From QYOJ01 sp964449285 (lineage in GTDB: Bacteria; Bacteroidota; Bacteroidia; Bacteroidales; FEN-979): a DNA stretch of 64,000 nt. Each line of letters starts with the position of its first letter. Within the stretch, counting starts at the first letter, position 1. A program made the translations under genes and the position numbers. Below are positions 55,301-62,929 of the stretch, piece by piece. The notes beneath the pieces are model-generated. The model worked only from the letters and a program-made list of their open reading frames with translations. It was not told the origin of the DNA and did not search any database. The stretch is taken from positions 1-64,000 of the forward strand of contig CAYUZX010000010.1 of the NCBI GenBank assembly GCA_964449285.1, given 5' to 3'.

Positions 55301-55713
55301 TCTTGTTTGACCATGCTAACCTGGTCACCCTGTACTTCCTGGGTTGAGTACCCAAGAGACTTTTTCTCCCTCGGAATGCCGAGAGCAGTGATTACCACTT
55401 CATCCATAACCAGAACATCTGATTCCATCGAAATGTTGATGGTGTTGGATTTGCCCAATTCAACTTCCAGGCTCTTCATTCCAACAAAGGAGAAGATAAG
55501 TGTGTTGTACTCTGTCGGAACGGCTAACGTGTAGTTCCCGTCCAAATCAGTCGTGGTACCTATTGTCGTACCTTTTACCAACACGGTCACTCCCGGAATC
55601 GAGCTGCCATCATCAGATGATGTAACCGTACCGGTTATGGTTCGTGTTTGTGCAAACACTCCTTGCAATCCTACAAATAATAGTAGGGCAAGGATCATAG
55701 TAAATTTTCTCAT
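52363..55713 (-). CDS. susC: SusC/RagA-family TonB-linked outer-membrane receptor
   Basis: 1116 residues. Signal peptide (about 1-21), carboxypeptidase-like domain (about 24-95, TITGTVTSSDDGSSIPGVTV), plug (about 115-230, DEVVITALGIPREKKSLGYS and VLLRGAKSLTG), then a long barrel ending in FSLNLKFTF. It imports an oligomeric nutrient together with SusD. The 240-base upstream gap holds no clear TAnnTTTG on this strand. Confidence 0.95.
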   Translation of the reverse strand: MRKFTMILALLLFVGLQGVFAQTRTITGTVTSSDDGSSIPGVTVLVKGTTIGTTTDLDGNYTLAVPTEYNTLIFSFVGMKSLEVELGKSNTINISMESDVLVMDEVVITALGIPREKKSLGYSTQEVQGDQVSMVKQDNFVNSLAGQVAGLNVTSTTNLGGSTNVLLRGAKSLTGDNQALFVVDGVPVNNDVTNTRAQEQAGTGYDFGNAASDINPENIASINVLKGAAATALYGSRAANGVIMITTKKGKQATGMVRKGAGVTFSTSASIGFVDRSTFIRYQKDYGAGYGQYYYGPGDYWYERYINADNTITVDPTYAGQPTTQWVVTSEDASYGAPFDGSMVYQWDAVDPESPNFLKATPYTVAANDPVTFFEKPLTFVNTLSIENAFKGGTYRLSYTNYTQNGLMPNSKLEKNNVMLSGTWNVNDRLTVAGYGNYSINTAKGRNSTGYNDNIMGSMRQWWQTNVDIQQQKDMYELTDRNVTWNYSDPSDANPIYWDNPYWTRYQNYESDRRNRFIGNVGVTYKIAEWLNIFGRISVDTYSELQEERRAVGSVPGTFGIGTGPDGSIGRSDQGSGYLRRDITFSEYNYDVMANFNKNLSKSFNLKAILGMNIRQTKYNRLISATSGGLAVPELYSLQNSAGPLPLSKELASIVRVYGIYASASLGFKNYLYLDGTIRRDQSSTLPADNNSYYYPSVSGNFIFSNVIPNAKWLSFGKIRLNYAQVGNSPDFDQLVDNYLVLSPFNGLTTAVPTTQKNPELKPENTKSIEGGLEMYFLGKRLGFDLALYKTNTINQILPLPVSTSTGYNIKIINAGEIQNSGIEFVLHATPIKTKNFKWDITLNWSKNYNKVLSLLEGVDNLQLGRFQGGVSINAMVGQPYGTIYGTDFIYNDDGEKIVDSTNGRYLRTATSDQVIGNVNPDWQGGLLNSLSYKNWSFSFLIDFQKGGDIFSLDMYYGLATGLYEETSYTNDLGNPVRDPLTYINNDPAQGYAADCGGFINEGVNQDGSVNATRIAASNYGSFGYARLPNAAFVYDASYVKLRHIALSYTIPAKVLKNTFITGITLTAVASNVLIIFKNLPHADPESGLGAGNLQGYTTGSLPTTRDFSLNLKFTF

Positions 55714-55952
55714 AATTTTTGGTTTTGATTTGTAAATGGTTTACTAATCAGTAAAGACGAACAACATTCTAATAAATGAGAGTAACTACAATATGGTTCC
55801 TGATTTAACCATATAAAGAAACCAATTAATCAAATTAGTTAATCAGGTTGTTATGAATCCGGATGCAAGTTAACAACTAAATCAATTAAGAAACAATTTT
55901 TTTTAACATAAATTTAACAAAAAATTAAAAAAAAAATCTTTTGCCAACAAAT

Positions 55953-56399
55953 TCAATTACTTACACCCGATAGATTTTTCAATTTTTTGTAAAAGAAACC
56001 GAAGAGGATAATCAACAGTGCATAAACCGCTGTTGAAAACCATGGTATTTCGGGCCGGAAGAGATGAAAAACGGTGATCAGAATAGTAGGGACCGAGAAA
56101 AGGTAGTAGCCTATCTGGCGGATGTTCCAAAGAAGAATGATGCCGGAGAAAGCGGTGGCATGAAGTAAAAACAAGCCCAAAAAAAGCAGCGTCACCTGTG
56201 TTGCTGACCAGGTCCTGTCAGGGATATACTGGTTTATAACCTCTGTGATCCAGCCCGAATAGAATAGGGCCAGCAAACAAAGTAATGCCATGATGCCGTA
56301 ATAGATCCAGGCAAAGAGACAAAGAACTGAAAGAAGGAGAGGCCGTTTCCCTGCTTGCTTCTCTTGTCCGCCGGAACCATTAGTGTTTACTGTTGCCAT
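55953..56399 (-). CDS. Four-helix membrane protein of unknown function
   Basis: 148 residues with about four hydrophobic segments (LLSVLCLFAWIYYGIMALLC, VTLLFLGLFLLHATAFSGII, IGYYLFSVPTILITVF, FSTAVYALLIILFGF) and a polar N-terminus. It resembles the neighbour gene in size and layout, so the two may be old duplicates. Last of a three-gene unit. No family recognised. Confidence 0.7.
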   Translation of the reverse strand: MATVNTNGSGGQEKQAGKRPLLLSVLCLFAWIYYGIMALLCLLALFYSGWITEVINQYIPDRTWSATQVTLLFLGLFLLHATAFSGIILLWNIRQIGYYLFSVPTILITVFHLFRPEIPWFSTAVYALLIILFGFFYKKLKNLSGVSN

Positions 56400-56402
56400 T
56401 GT

Positions 56403-56846
56403 TTAGTGCATCTGTTTCAACTGGGAACTATACAAAATGATAAACAAACCTGAAAAGAGTAGTTCGATGATGGAAGGACTGGGTAATTTCAGGAAATACA
56501 TGGGTGCAATCAACAGTAAAATCTGTGCAACTGTATAGACATGGAACCCGACTTTCCGCAACCGCCACATCATGACAGCTCCGGTGATGGATACGATATA
56601 TAACAGTCCGGTAATAAAAAAGAATTCTGGTGTTGCGTTCAACAGCATATCCATCTCCGGAAGGTTTAGTCTCTCCAGGATCTCTTCAGCTACCACAACG
56701 AAAGTGTCAAAGAAGCCTGCGATGAATAAGCTTGAAAAAGCGTTCAACCCACTCCCGATGAAGGTGAGAATACATAGAATAGTCAGTAACCGGGATCGGT
56801 TAGGGTCAGTCGATACTTCGGGAAGCAGAGGCTGTTCGTCCATCAA
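56403..56846 (-). CDS. Four-helix membrane protein of unknown function
   Basis: 147 residues. Hydrophobic segments at about 20-40, 70-90, 95-110 and 120-140, with an acidic N-terminus (MMDEQPLLPE). It ends 3 nt before the related gene and follows the DUF5684 gene by 11 nt. Likely part of a small membrane complex or a duplicated pair; function unknown. Confidence 0.7.
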   Translation of the reverse strand: MMDEQPLLPEVSTDPNRSRLLTILCILTFIGSGLNAFSSLFIAGFFDTFVVVAEEILERLNLPEMDMLLNATPEFFFITGLLYIVSITGAVMMWRLRKVGFHVYTVAQILLLIAPMYFLKLPSPSIIELLFSGLFIILYSSQLKQMH

Positions 56847-56857
56847 TGTATGGTAAT

Positions 56858-57253
56858 TTAAGAGAAATTGGATTTATCTCCCACATACTGTGATTTGCCA
56901 AATCCAAGGATAGGCAGGAAGATAAAACGGAGGAAAAAGAGCCCGACCGTAAATGCTTCATCTTTCCCGAAACTTTTGGAGAGTCCATTCAGGATGATGA
57001 TATAAATCACAATGTTTACAAAAGGGATGAGCATAATCAAGATAAACCACCAGGGCTTCCCGGCTATCTTAATCACCATTAGGTAATTGTAGATTGGGAT
57101 GATGGCAGCCCAACCGGGTTCACCCGCTTTTTCGAGAACGAACCAAAGGGCAACAATCTCCAGGATCAAAATGGAGATGCTAATGATAATAATCGGAATC
57201 AGGATTGCAATCACGAGTGCGATCCAGGGATAAGCCTCAGCTGTTGTTTCCAT
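56858..57253 (-). CDS. DUF5684 membrane protein
   Basis: 131 residues. It fits DUF5684: a long first helix (IALVIAILIPIIIISISILI), the conserved FVLEKAGEPGWAAIIPIYNYL segment, PWWFILIMLIPFVNIV and GLSKSFGKDEAFTVGLFFL. The role of the family is unknown. First of three small membrane genes. Its promoter shares a block of sequence with that of hisS. Confidence 0.82.
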   Translation of the reverse strand: METTAEAYPWIALVIAILIPIIIISISILILEIVALWFVLEKAGEPGWAAIIPIYNYLMVIKIAGKPWWFILIMLIPFVNIVIYIIILNGLSKSFGKDEAFTVGLFFLRFIFLPILGFGKSQYVGDKSNFS

Positions 57254-57275
57254 GGTTAAATTTATTTATGATGAT

Positions 57276-57283
57276 CAAAGATA
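57276..57283 (-). promoter_or_regulatory. -7 element for the DUF5684 operon
   Basis: Minus-strand TATCTTTG, exact match, 23 nt before the start. The block upstream of it (57290-57316) is nearly the same as that upstream of the hisS -7 element. Confidence 0.45.
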
Positions 57284-57286
57284 TTA

Positions 57287-57351
57287 ATAATTGCACATGA
57301 ATTGCCATTGATTGCATGCATTTATACTCTCATACTCTCATACTCTCATAC
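57287..57351. repeat. ATTGC/CATGAATTGCC words and TACTCTCA tandem repeat
   Basis: First part: ATTGCACATGAATTGCCAT followed by TGATTGC (57290-57315), shared with 60440-60466. Second part: three and a bit copies of the 8-mer TACTCTCA (57325-57351). Confidence 0.6.
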
Positions 57352-57354
57352 TTT

Positions 57355-58878
57355 TTAACCCAGATCTCCTACGAGCGCCTCAACCTCTTCCAGGATTTCA
57401 CACGACTTAACCAGTTCTTTCATCTTATTATGGTCAGGGTATAACGGACGGTCGATGTCGAGGAAATCAACATGGCGCCTTACCACCTCTTTTGCTTTTA
57501 CTGTTCCGGCTCCGAATTTATATTCCCTGAAATCGAGGGCCTGGGCGGCAGCCATGATCTCGATTCCGAGAATCCCATAGGCATTGTCAAGGATCTGGAA
57601 GTTTTTCAGGGCCGTGTTCATTCCCATAGAGACAAAGTCCTCTTGATCGGCTGCAGCTGGAATCGACTGGATGGAGGCTGGAGCGGATAGGATCCGTTGC
57701 TCTACGATCTGCATATCGGCAGTATACTGGCTCAGCATCAAACCACTGAACATGCCGGCTCCTTTGGTCAGGAAAGCCGGAAGCCCTACGCTCAGTGCCG
57801 GGTTATTCAGCCGGTTCATCCTCCGTTCCGACATAACGCTCACCATGGTGACCACTATACCTGCCATATCCATCGGGACAGATACCGGTGATCCCTGGAA
57901 ATTGGCTCCTGAAAGTTGCATATCCTCTTCTGGGAAGAAAACGGGGTTATCGCCCACACCATTCAGTTCAATTTCAACCTGCGAACGGGCATAGGCCAGA
58001 GCATCATGTGCGGCTCCGATCACCTGCGGGGTGGAGCGCATCGAATAGGCATCCTGGACTTTACATTTGATCGTTCCTTCATAGAGACCTCCTCCTTTCA
58101 CGCACTTCAATATGGCGGCCGCACTCCGGATGGCTCCTTTGAAACCACGCACTTCATGCAGCCTCGGATTGTAGGGCTTCATATTTGCTTTCATCGCTTC
58201 CAGCGACATTGAAGCGGCAATTTCTGCCTGTTTCATCCACCTGTTTGCATCGTAGAGGAAAATCGCGCTCATGGCTGTCAATACGTTGGATCCATTGATA
58301 GTAGCCAAACCATCGCGGGCTTTCAACCCGGGGACAGGGATGCCGGCACGGTCGAGCGCCTCTTTGCCTGTGAGAATCTCACCTTTATAATAAGCATGCC
58401 CTTCGCCCATCATCAACAAGGCGATCTGAGACATCGGGGCGAGGTCGCCACAGGCACCAACAGAGCCTTTTTGGCATACATAGGGAGTGACCCCTTTGTT
58501 GAGCATATCTACCAGGGTTTGGGTAATTTCCAGGCGGGAACCCGAATTTCCATGGGCATGCACGTTGATACGGCCCAGCATGGCTCCCCGAACCCACTCC
58601 AGGGGCATTGGATCTCCGATCCCGGCGGCATGGTTATAAACCAGATATTTCTGGAAATCTTTTACCTGGTTGTCGTTGAGAACAACTTCTGAAAATTCTC
58701 CGATTCCGGTGTTTACCCCGTACATGATTTCTCCTGCCAGGATCTTTTTTTCAAGCATCTCACGGCATCTGTGGATACGTGATACAGCATCAGGGTGCAA
58801 TTCTACTTTCTGGTTATGGCGCGCTACATTTACCACATCTTCTATGGTGAGGCCTGCGCCGTTAATTATATAGGTCAT
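57355..58878 (-). CDS. hutH: Histidine/aromatic amino acid ammonia-lyase with Ala-Cys-Gly triad
   Basis: 507 residues from MTYIINGAG; a longer reading would run into repeat DNA upstream. The MIO-dependent lyase fold is clear: YGVNTGIGEF (53-62), GSVGACGDLAP (138-148), QDAYSMRSTPQ and the QEDFVSMGM segment. The self-cyclising triad is Ala142-Cys143-Gly144, where nearly all family members have Ala-Ser-Gly. The specificity pair is N82-H83 (NHAAG), closest to the histidine type. No other hut genes are near, so substrate is not certain. Confidence 0.85.
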   Translation of the reverse strand: MTYIINGAGLTIEDVVNVARHNQKVELHPDAVSRIHRCREMLEKKILAGEIMYGVNTGIGEFSEVVLNDNQVKDFQKYLVYNHAAGIGDPMPLEWVRGAMLGRINVHAHGNSGSRLEITQTLVDMLNKGVTPYVCQKGSVGACGDLAPMSQIALLMMGEGHAYYKGEILTGKEALDRAGIPVPGLKARDGLATINGSNVLTAMSAIFLYDANRWMKQAEIAASMSLEAMKANMKPYNPRLHEVRGFKGAIRSAAAILKCVKGGGLYEGTIKCKVQDAYSMRSTPQVIGAAHDALAYARSQVEIELNGVGDNPVFFPEEDMQLSGANFQGSPVSVPMDMAGIVVTMVSVMSERRMNRLNNPALSVGLPAFLTKGAGMFSGLMLSQYTADMQIVEQRILSAPASIQSIPAAADQEDFVSMGMNTALKNFQILDNAYGILGIEIMAAAQALDFREYKFGAGTVKAKEVVRRHVDFLDIDRPLYPDHNKMKELVKSCEILEEVEALVGDLG

Positions 58879-58915
58879 GGGGAAAAGTTTATTGTTAGTA
58901 ATAAGGTCATTTTTT

Positions 58916-59002
58916 GCCCCTAAATCCCATGAAGGGGACTTACTCCCCCTTGAGGGGGCTGGGGAGTAATTCTTGTCATTCGTCATTCATGCTCATTCCT
59001 GT
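58916..59002. repeat. Structured C/G-rich repeat plus word-like repeat
   Basis: A 9-bp perfect stem (TTACTCCCC / GGGGAGTAA) encloses CCCTTGAGGGGG, and a further CCCC-AAGGGG pair lies to its left. It is followed by CATTC/TTCATT words shared with 11475-11530. It lies between hisS and hutH. Confidence 0.6.
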
Positions 59003-60412
59003 TCATTGGATATATTCAATTAACGTGCTGGCGGGAACAGACTTTTGTTCCCCGGTTTTCATATTTTTCAGTGTTATCGTCCCGGAAGCGATTTCTTCTT
59101 TGCCGGCAAGGGCAACAAAGGGGATCTGCTTGCGATTGGCATAATCGAGTTGCTTTTTTAGCTTAACCGGATCGGGATAAATTTCAGCAGCAATTCCGGC
59201 TTTCCTGACTTCTCGCAGCAATTGCATGGAGTATCGTTCCTCTTCCTCTCCGAAATTCGCAAGGAGCAAACGGGTGGTCGACCGGATGGCATCAGGGAAG
59301 AGATTGCGGTTCATCAGGACATCATAGATCCGGTCTGCACCAAATGAGATCCCGACTCCGGAGAGGCCGGGTAAACCAAAGATGCCCGTAAGGTCATCGT
59401 ATCTGCCTCCTCCGCACAAACTGCCGATGGCTAAATCTCTGGCCATTACCTCGATGATGGTCCCGGTATAGTAGTTGAGTCCGCGTGCAAGCCTGAGGTC
59501 AAACTCAAATCTATTCCCTATTTCAAGGGTTTTCAAGTATTTCAGCACAAGGCACATCTCATCGAGCCCTTTTTTCCCAGTATCGGATTCTGCAAAAAGT
59601 TGTTCCAGAAAGGCATTTTTCTCTTTGATCTTCCCCTCCAGAGTGAGCACAGGCTGTAACATGGAGATTGATTCAGCGGGCAGCCCGCGTTGCGACAACT
59701 CCTCGTTGACTTTCTCCAGGCCGATCTTGTCGAGCTTGTCAATCGCTATTGTGATATCTGTCAGCTTATCGGCAGCACCGATTGCTTTGGCAATTCCGGA
59801 TAGGATCTTGCGGTTGTTTAGCCTGATCACGACAGGGAGGTTCAGTCGGGTAAATATCTCATCAATGATTTGGACCAACTCCACTTCATATAGAAGCGAA
59901 TCACTCCCGATCACATCCACATCGCATTGGAAAAATTCGCGGTATCTCCCTTTCTGCGGCCGGTCGGCACGCCACACGGGCTGGATCTGGTATCGTTTGA
60001 ATGGGAAGTTGAGTTCATGCTGATGCTGCACTACGAAACGCGCCAGGGGTACAGTAAGGTCGTATCGCAACCCTTTTTCGGAGATCTGTGAAGTGAAAGA
60101 GGAGAGATCCCTGATGCCTGATGTCTGATGCCTGATGCCGGAATCTGCCAACTGCCGACTGCCAACTGCCAACTCTTTTATTCCCTTTAAAAAGTCTCCC
60201 GAATTGAGGATGCGAAAAAGTAGCTTCTCTCCCTCTTCGCCATATTTCCCCATCAGAGTGGAGAGATTCTCTATGGCCGGGGTTTCGATTGGCTGATAAC
60301 CGTGAAGCAGAAAAACAGCCCTGATCGTGTCAAAGATGTAATTTCTGCGGGCCATCTCAACCGGCATGAAATCGCGGGTGCCTTTAGGAATAGATGGTTT
60401 CTGGATGGGCAT
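59003..60412 (-). CDS. hisS: Histidyl-tRNA synthetase
   Basis: 469 residues. Class II motifs: GTRDFMP (11-17), KGLRYDLTVPLARFV (113-127), YREFFQCDVDVIG, LARGLNYYTGTI and GGGRYDDL. It charges tRNA-His. The segment between residues about 80 and 106 (KELAVGSRQLAD, then RHQTSGIRDLSS) is low in conservation and longer than in relatives. It is encoded by word-like repeat DNA, so a repeat seems to have entered the gene without breaking it. Confidence 0.96.
   Translation of the reverse strand: MPIQKPSIPKGTRDFMPVEMARRNYIFDTIRAVFLLHGYQPIETPAIENLSTLMGKYGEEGEKLLFRILNSGDFLKGIKELAVGSRQLADSGIRHQTSGIRDLSSFTSQISEKGLRYDLTVPLARFVVQHQHELNFPFKRYQIQPVWRADRPQKGRYREFFQCDVDVIGSDSLLYEVELVQIIDEIFTRLNLPVVIRLNNRKILSGIAKAIGAADKLTDITIAIDKLDKIGLEKVNEELSQRGLPAESISMLQPVLTLEGKIKEKNAFLEQLFAESDTGKKGLDEMCLVLKYLKTLEIGNRFEFDLRLARGLNYYTGTIIEVMARDLAIGSLCGGGRYDDLTGIFGLPGLSGVGISFGADRIYDVLMNRNLFPDAIRSTTRLLLANFGEEEERYSMQLLREVRKAGIAAEIYPDPVKLKKQLDYANRKQIPFVALAGKEEIASGTITLKNMKTGEQKSVPASTLIEYIQ
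60110..60175. repeat. Word-like repeat inside hisS
   Basis: CTGATGCCTGATGTCTGATG and CAACTGCCGACTGCCAACTG words, of the same style as the intergenic repeats of this window, translated in frame within hisS. Confidence 0.7.
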
Positions 60413-60427
60413 TCAATCTATTTTGGG

Positions 60428-60435
60428 CAAAGATA
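60428..60435 (-). promoter_or_regulatory. -7 element for hisS
   Basis: Minus-strand TATCTTTG, exact match, 16 nt before the start. The upstream block (60440-60476) repeats ATTGCGCATGAATTGCC twice. Confidence 0.45.
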
Positions 60436-60436
60436 A

Positions 60437-60475
60437 TATTATTGCGCATGAATTGCCATGGATTGCGCATGAATT
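60437..60475. repeat. ATTGCGCATGAATTGCC direct repeat
   Basis: Two adjacent, nearly identical copies of a roughly 20-bp unit just upstream of the hisS -7 element; the first is the same as the block before the DUF5684 promoter. Confidence 0.65.
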
Positions 60476-60497
60476 GCCCAGCAATATTTTGGAGATT

Positions 60498-60977
60498 TCA
60501 AGGTAACTGGATCCCTAACCGGTTGAAAACACTGTTCATATAATCCTTCACGTTTGTCGCTCCCTCTTTTGGGGCCCAGGGGGCGAAGTTCTTGTCGTCG
60601 ATCGGGCTGTAAGGGCCATCTTTGATCTCATATACGATGGTTCCGGGCACTAGCGCGAAAATGGAGTGAAAGGTACGCTCTGGGATCTCTGCACCAAAGG
60701 TTCCTTCAAGTGGAGCGATAATGCAATGATCGGTGATGTTTCCTGATGCGTCAAATTCAACGACTAGCAACCTTCCCTGAAGTACGGTAAACACCTCGCG
60801 CTTATCAGGTTTCTCGTGGTTATGTGGTTGGATATAGCTATAAGGTTCAATCGCATTGAGTAACCGCTGGAGCGTGTCCTCGTAGGTTTTATGGAAATTG
60901 TAATTCTTCCGCCCTCGCGGAGACTCTTTTGCGAGCTGGCTGACGTTGTTGATAAGCTGTTGGTCTATTCGGATCAT
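60498..60977 (-). CDS. WbuC-family cupin protein
   Basis: 159 residues from MIRIDQQLINN; a longer reading enters a tandem repeat and is rejected. Cupin metal-binding motif QPHNHEKPDKREVFTVLQG (about 70-88) and a later FHSIFALVPGTIVYEIKDGP. Residues 15-60 are a helical cap. The family is often found near surface polysaccharide genes, and a glycosyltransferase lies 2 kb away, but its chemistry is unsettled. Confidence 0.83.
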   Translation of the reverse strand: MIRIDQQLINNVSQLAKESPRGRKNYNFHKTYEDTLQRLLNAIEPYSYIQPHNHEKPDKREVFTVLQGRLLVVEFDASGNITDHCIIAPLEGTFGAEIPERTFHSIFALVPGTIVYEIKDGPYSPIDDKNFAPWAPKEGATNVKDYMNSVFNRLGIQLP

Positions 60978-61027
60978 ATAGTGATATGGTGATATGGTGA
61001 TATGGTGCCGTGGTGCAGGAATCACAT

Positions 61028-61090
61028 ACGTCTCACGTCTCACGTCCCACGTCTCACGTCCCACGTCTCACGTCCCACGTCTCACGTCCC
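61028..61090. repeat. Nine tandem copies of the 7-mer ACGTCYC
   Basis: Exactly nine units of ACGTCTC or ACGTCCC, ending directly at the ettA stop codon. A preceding GTGATATG repeat fills 60980-61005. Confidence 0.85.
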
Positions 61091-62767
61091 TCATCCTTTA
61101 AGTTTCTTATACCGTATCCTCTTCGGCTCCTCATCGCCAAGACGTTTTTTCCGGTTCTCTTCATAATCGGAATAGCCGCCTTCGAAAAAGCAGACCTGCG
61201 AATCACCTTCGAAAGCCAGGATATGGGTAGCTACGCGATCCAGGAACCAGCGGTCGTGAGATATGATCACAGCGCAGCCGGCAAAATTTTCCAACCCCTC
61301 TTCCAGGGCGCGAAGCGTATTGATATCGATGTCGTTGGTAGGCTCATCCAGCAACAACACATTTGCTTCTTCTTTGAGGGTGAGAGCCAGGTGCAGTCTG
61401 TTTCGTTCGCCTCCCGACAGGGCTCCGCATTTCTTCTCCTGGTCGGCACCGTTGAAGTTGAACCGTGCCACATAGGCTCGTGCATTCATCGAACGGCCTG
61501 CTAGCTGGATGATCTCACTGTTGCCCGAGATCACCTGGTAAACGGTTTTTTCGGCGGCGATGGAAGTGTGTGACTGATCCACATATCCTATCTTCACCGT
61601 ATTGCCTATGACAAATGATCCTGAAACAGGTTGTTCCGATCCCATGATCATGCGAAAGAGGGTAGTCTTCCCGGCGCCGTTGGGTCCGATTACGCCCACA
61701 ATGCCAGCCGGTGGGAGAGCGAATTGCAGCTTCTCGAACAGCAGCTTGTCGCCAAAGGATTTGGCGACACCGTTAGCTTCGATCACCTGGTTTCCCAGGC
61801 GGGGTCCATTCGGGATAAAGATCTCCAGTCGCTCCTCTTTTGATTTGACATCTTCGTTTATCAGCCTCTCATATGCATTGAGCCTGGCCTTTCCTTTCGA
61901 CTGCCGCGCTTTTGGCGACATCCTCACCCACTCCAGCTCACGGTCAAGTGTCTTTTTCCTTTTACTTTCGGTTTTCTCTTCGTTGGCCAGCCGCTGTGTT
62001 TTCTGCTCCAGCCAGGAGGTGTAGTTCCCTTTCCATGGGATTCCCTCTCCGCGGTCAAGTTCGAGGATCCATCCGGCAACGTTATCCAGGAAATAGCGGT
62101 CGTGGGTGATGGCAATCACAGTCCCTTTGTATTGCTGCAGGTGTTGTTCCAACCACTGCACCGACTCGGCATCCAGGTGGTTGGTTGGCTCGTCGAGGAG
62201 AAGGATCTCAGGTTCCTTCAACAACAGGCGGCACAGCGCCACCCGGCGGCGTTCTCCTCCTGAAAGGATCTTCACCGGCGTTTCAGGTTCAGGGCAACGG
62301 AGGGCATCCATGGCACGTTCCAGTTTGCTGTCGAGGTTCCACGCATCGTGCTGCTCCAGTTGCTCTGTGAGCGCGCCTTGCCGGGCAATCAGTTTCTCCA
62401 TCTCGGCATCGCTCATGGGCTCGGCAAACCGGTTGTTCACTTCATCGTATGTCTTCAACAGGTTCACGACTTCCTGAACTCCCTCTTCCACGATCTCTTT
62501 TACGGTTTTGGTTTCGTCCAGATGAGGCTCCTGTTCCAGCATTCCAACTGCGTACCCCGGTGAGAAGACCACCTCCCCCTGGAACGATTTCTCGGTGCCG
62601 GCGATGATTCGCAGCAGGGTAGATTTTCCGGAACCGTTCAATCCGATGATGCCGATTTTGGCTCCATAGAAGAAGGAGAGGTAGATGTTTTTTAGCACCT
62701 GTTTATGGGGTGGGAATGCCTTGGAGACATTTACCATAGAGAAGATTACCTTGCGATCGTCTGACAT
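61091..62767 (-). CDS. ettA: Energy-dependent translational throttle protein EttA (ABC-F)
   Basis: 558 residues. Two ABC ATPase cassettes with no membrane part: Walker A GLNGSGKST (42-50) and GPNGAGKTT (about 358), signatures LSGGERRRVALCRLL and LSGGERNRLHLALTL, and LLLDEPTNHLDA / LLLDEPTNDIDI Walker B. The two-cassette linker with the arm motif of EttA is present (about 240-320). It binds the ribosomal E site and gates entry into elongation according to ATP level. Confidence 0.95.
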   Translation of the reverse strand: MSDDRKVIFSMVNVSKAFPPHKQVLKNIYLSFFYGAKIGIIGLNGSGKSTLLRIIAGTEKSFQGEVVFSPGYAVGMLEQEPHLDETKTVKEIVEEGVQEVVNLLKTYDEVNNRFAEPMSDAEMEKLIARQGALTEQLEQHDAWNLDSKLERAMDALRCPEPETPVKILSGGERRRVALCRLLLKEPEILLLDEPTNHLDAESVQWLEQHLQQYKGTVIAITHDRYFLDNVAGWILELDRGEGIPWKGNYTSWLEQKTQRLANEEKTESKRKKTLDRELEWVRMSPKARQSKGKARLNAYERLINEDVKSKEERLEIFIPNGPRLGNQVIEANGVAKSFGDKLLFEKLQFALPPAGIVGVIGPNGAGKTTLFRMIMGSEQPVSGSFVIGNTVKIGYVDQSHTSIAAEKTVYQVISGNSEIIQLAGRSMNARAYVARFNFNGADQEKKCGALSGGERNRLHLALTLKEEANVLLLDEPTNDIDINTLRALEEGLENFAGCAVIISHDRWFLDRVATHILAFEGDSQVCFFEGGYSDYEENRKKRLGDEEPKRIRYKKLKG

Positions 62768-62772
62768 ATGTT

Positions 62773-62927
62773 CAATTACGAATTACGAATTACGAATTGT
62801 TGCAGGTTGTCAGTTGTCGGTTGTCGGTTGTGGGTTGTCGGTTTTTACCGACGGCAATTCATTCCTTATCACTTTCATCATTCCTATCACCTCCTGACCC
62901 CCTGACCTCCTGACCCCCTGACTTCCT
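62773..62927. repeat. Word-like low-complexity repeats
   Basis: ATTACGA x3 (62775-62797), GTTGTCGGTTG words (62806-62843) and CCTCCTGACC / CCCCTGAC words (62890-62925) between ettA and the glycosyltransferase. No gene seen. Confidence 0.6.
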
Positions 62928-62929
62928 TA

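Noticed and set aside
55714..55952. Promoter or regulatory site upstream of susC
   Set aside because: The gap is A/T rich with some imperfect dyads, but no TAnnTTTG match in the right direction was found.
58879..58986. Longer start for the ammonia-lyase
   Set aside because: The extra 36 residues are encoded by a C/G-rich structured repeat, and the family begins at MTYIINGAG.
59475..60023. 182-codon frame antisense to hisS
   Set aside because: Serine/arginine-rich shadow of a conserved synthetase.
60978..61064. Longer start for the WbuC-like cupin
   Set aside because: It would be coded by GTGATATG and ACGTCYC tandem repeats; the natural start is at 60977.
61028..61090. Possible CRISPR-like array
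   Set aside because: Units are only 7 bp with no spacers and no cas genes are present, so it is a plain tandem repeat.
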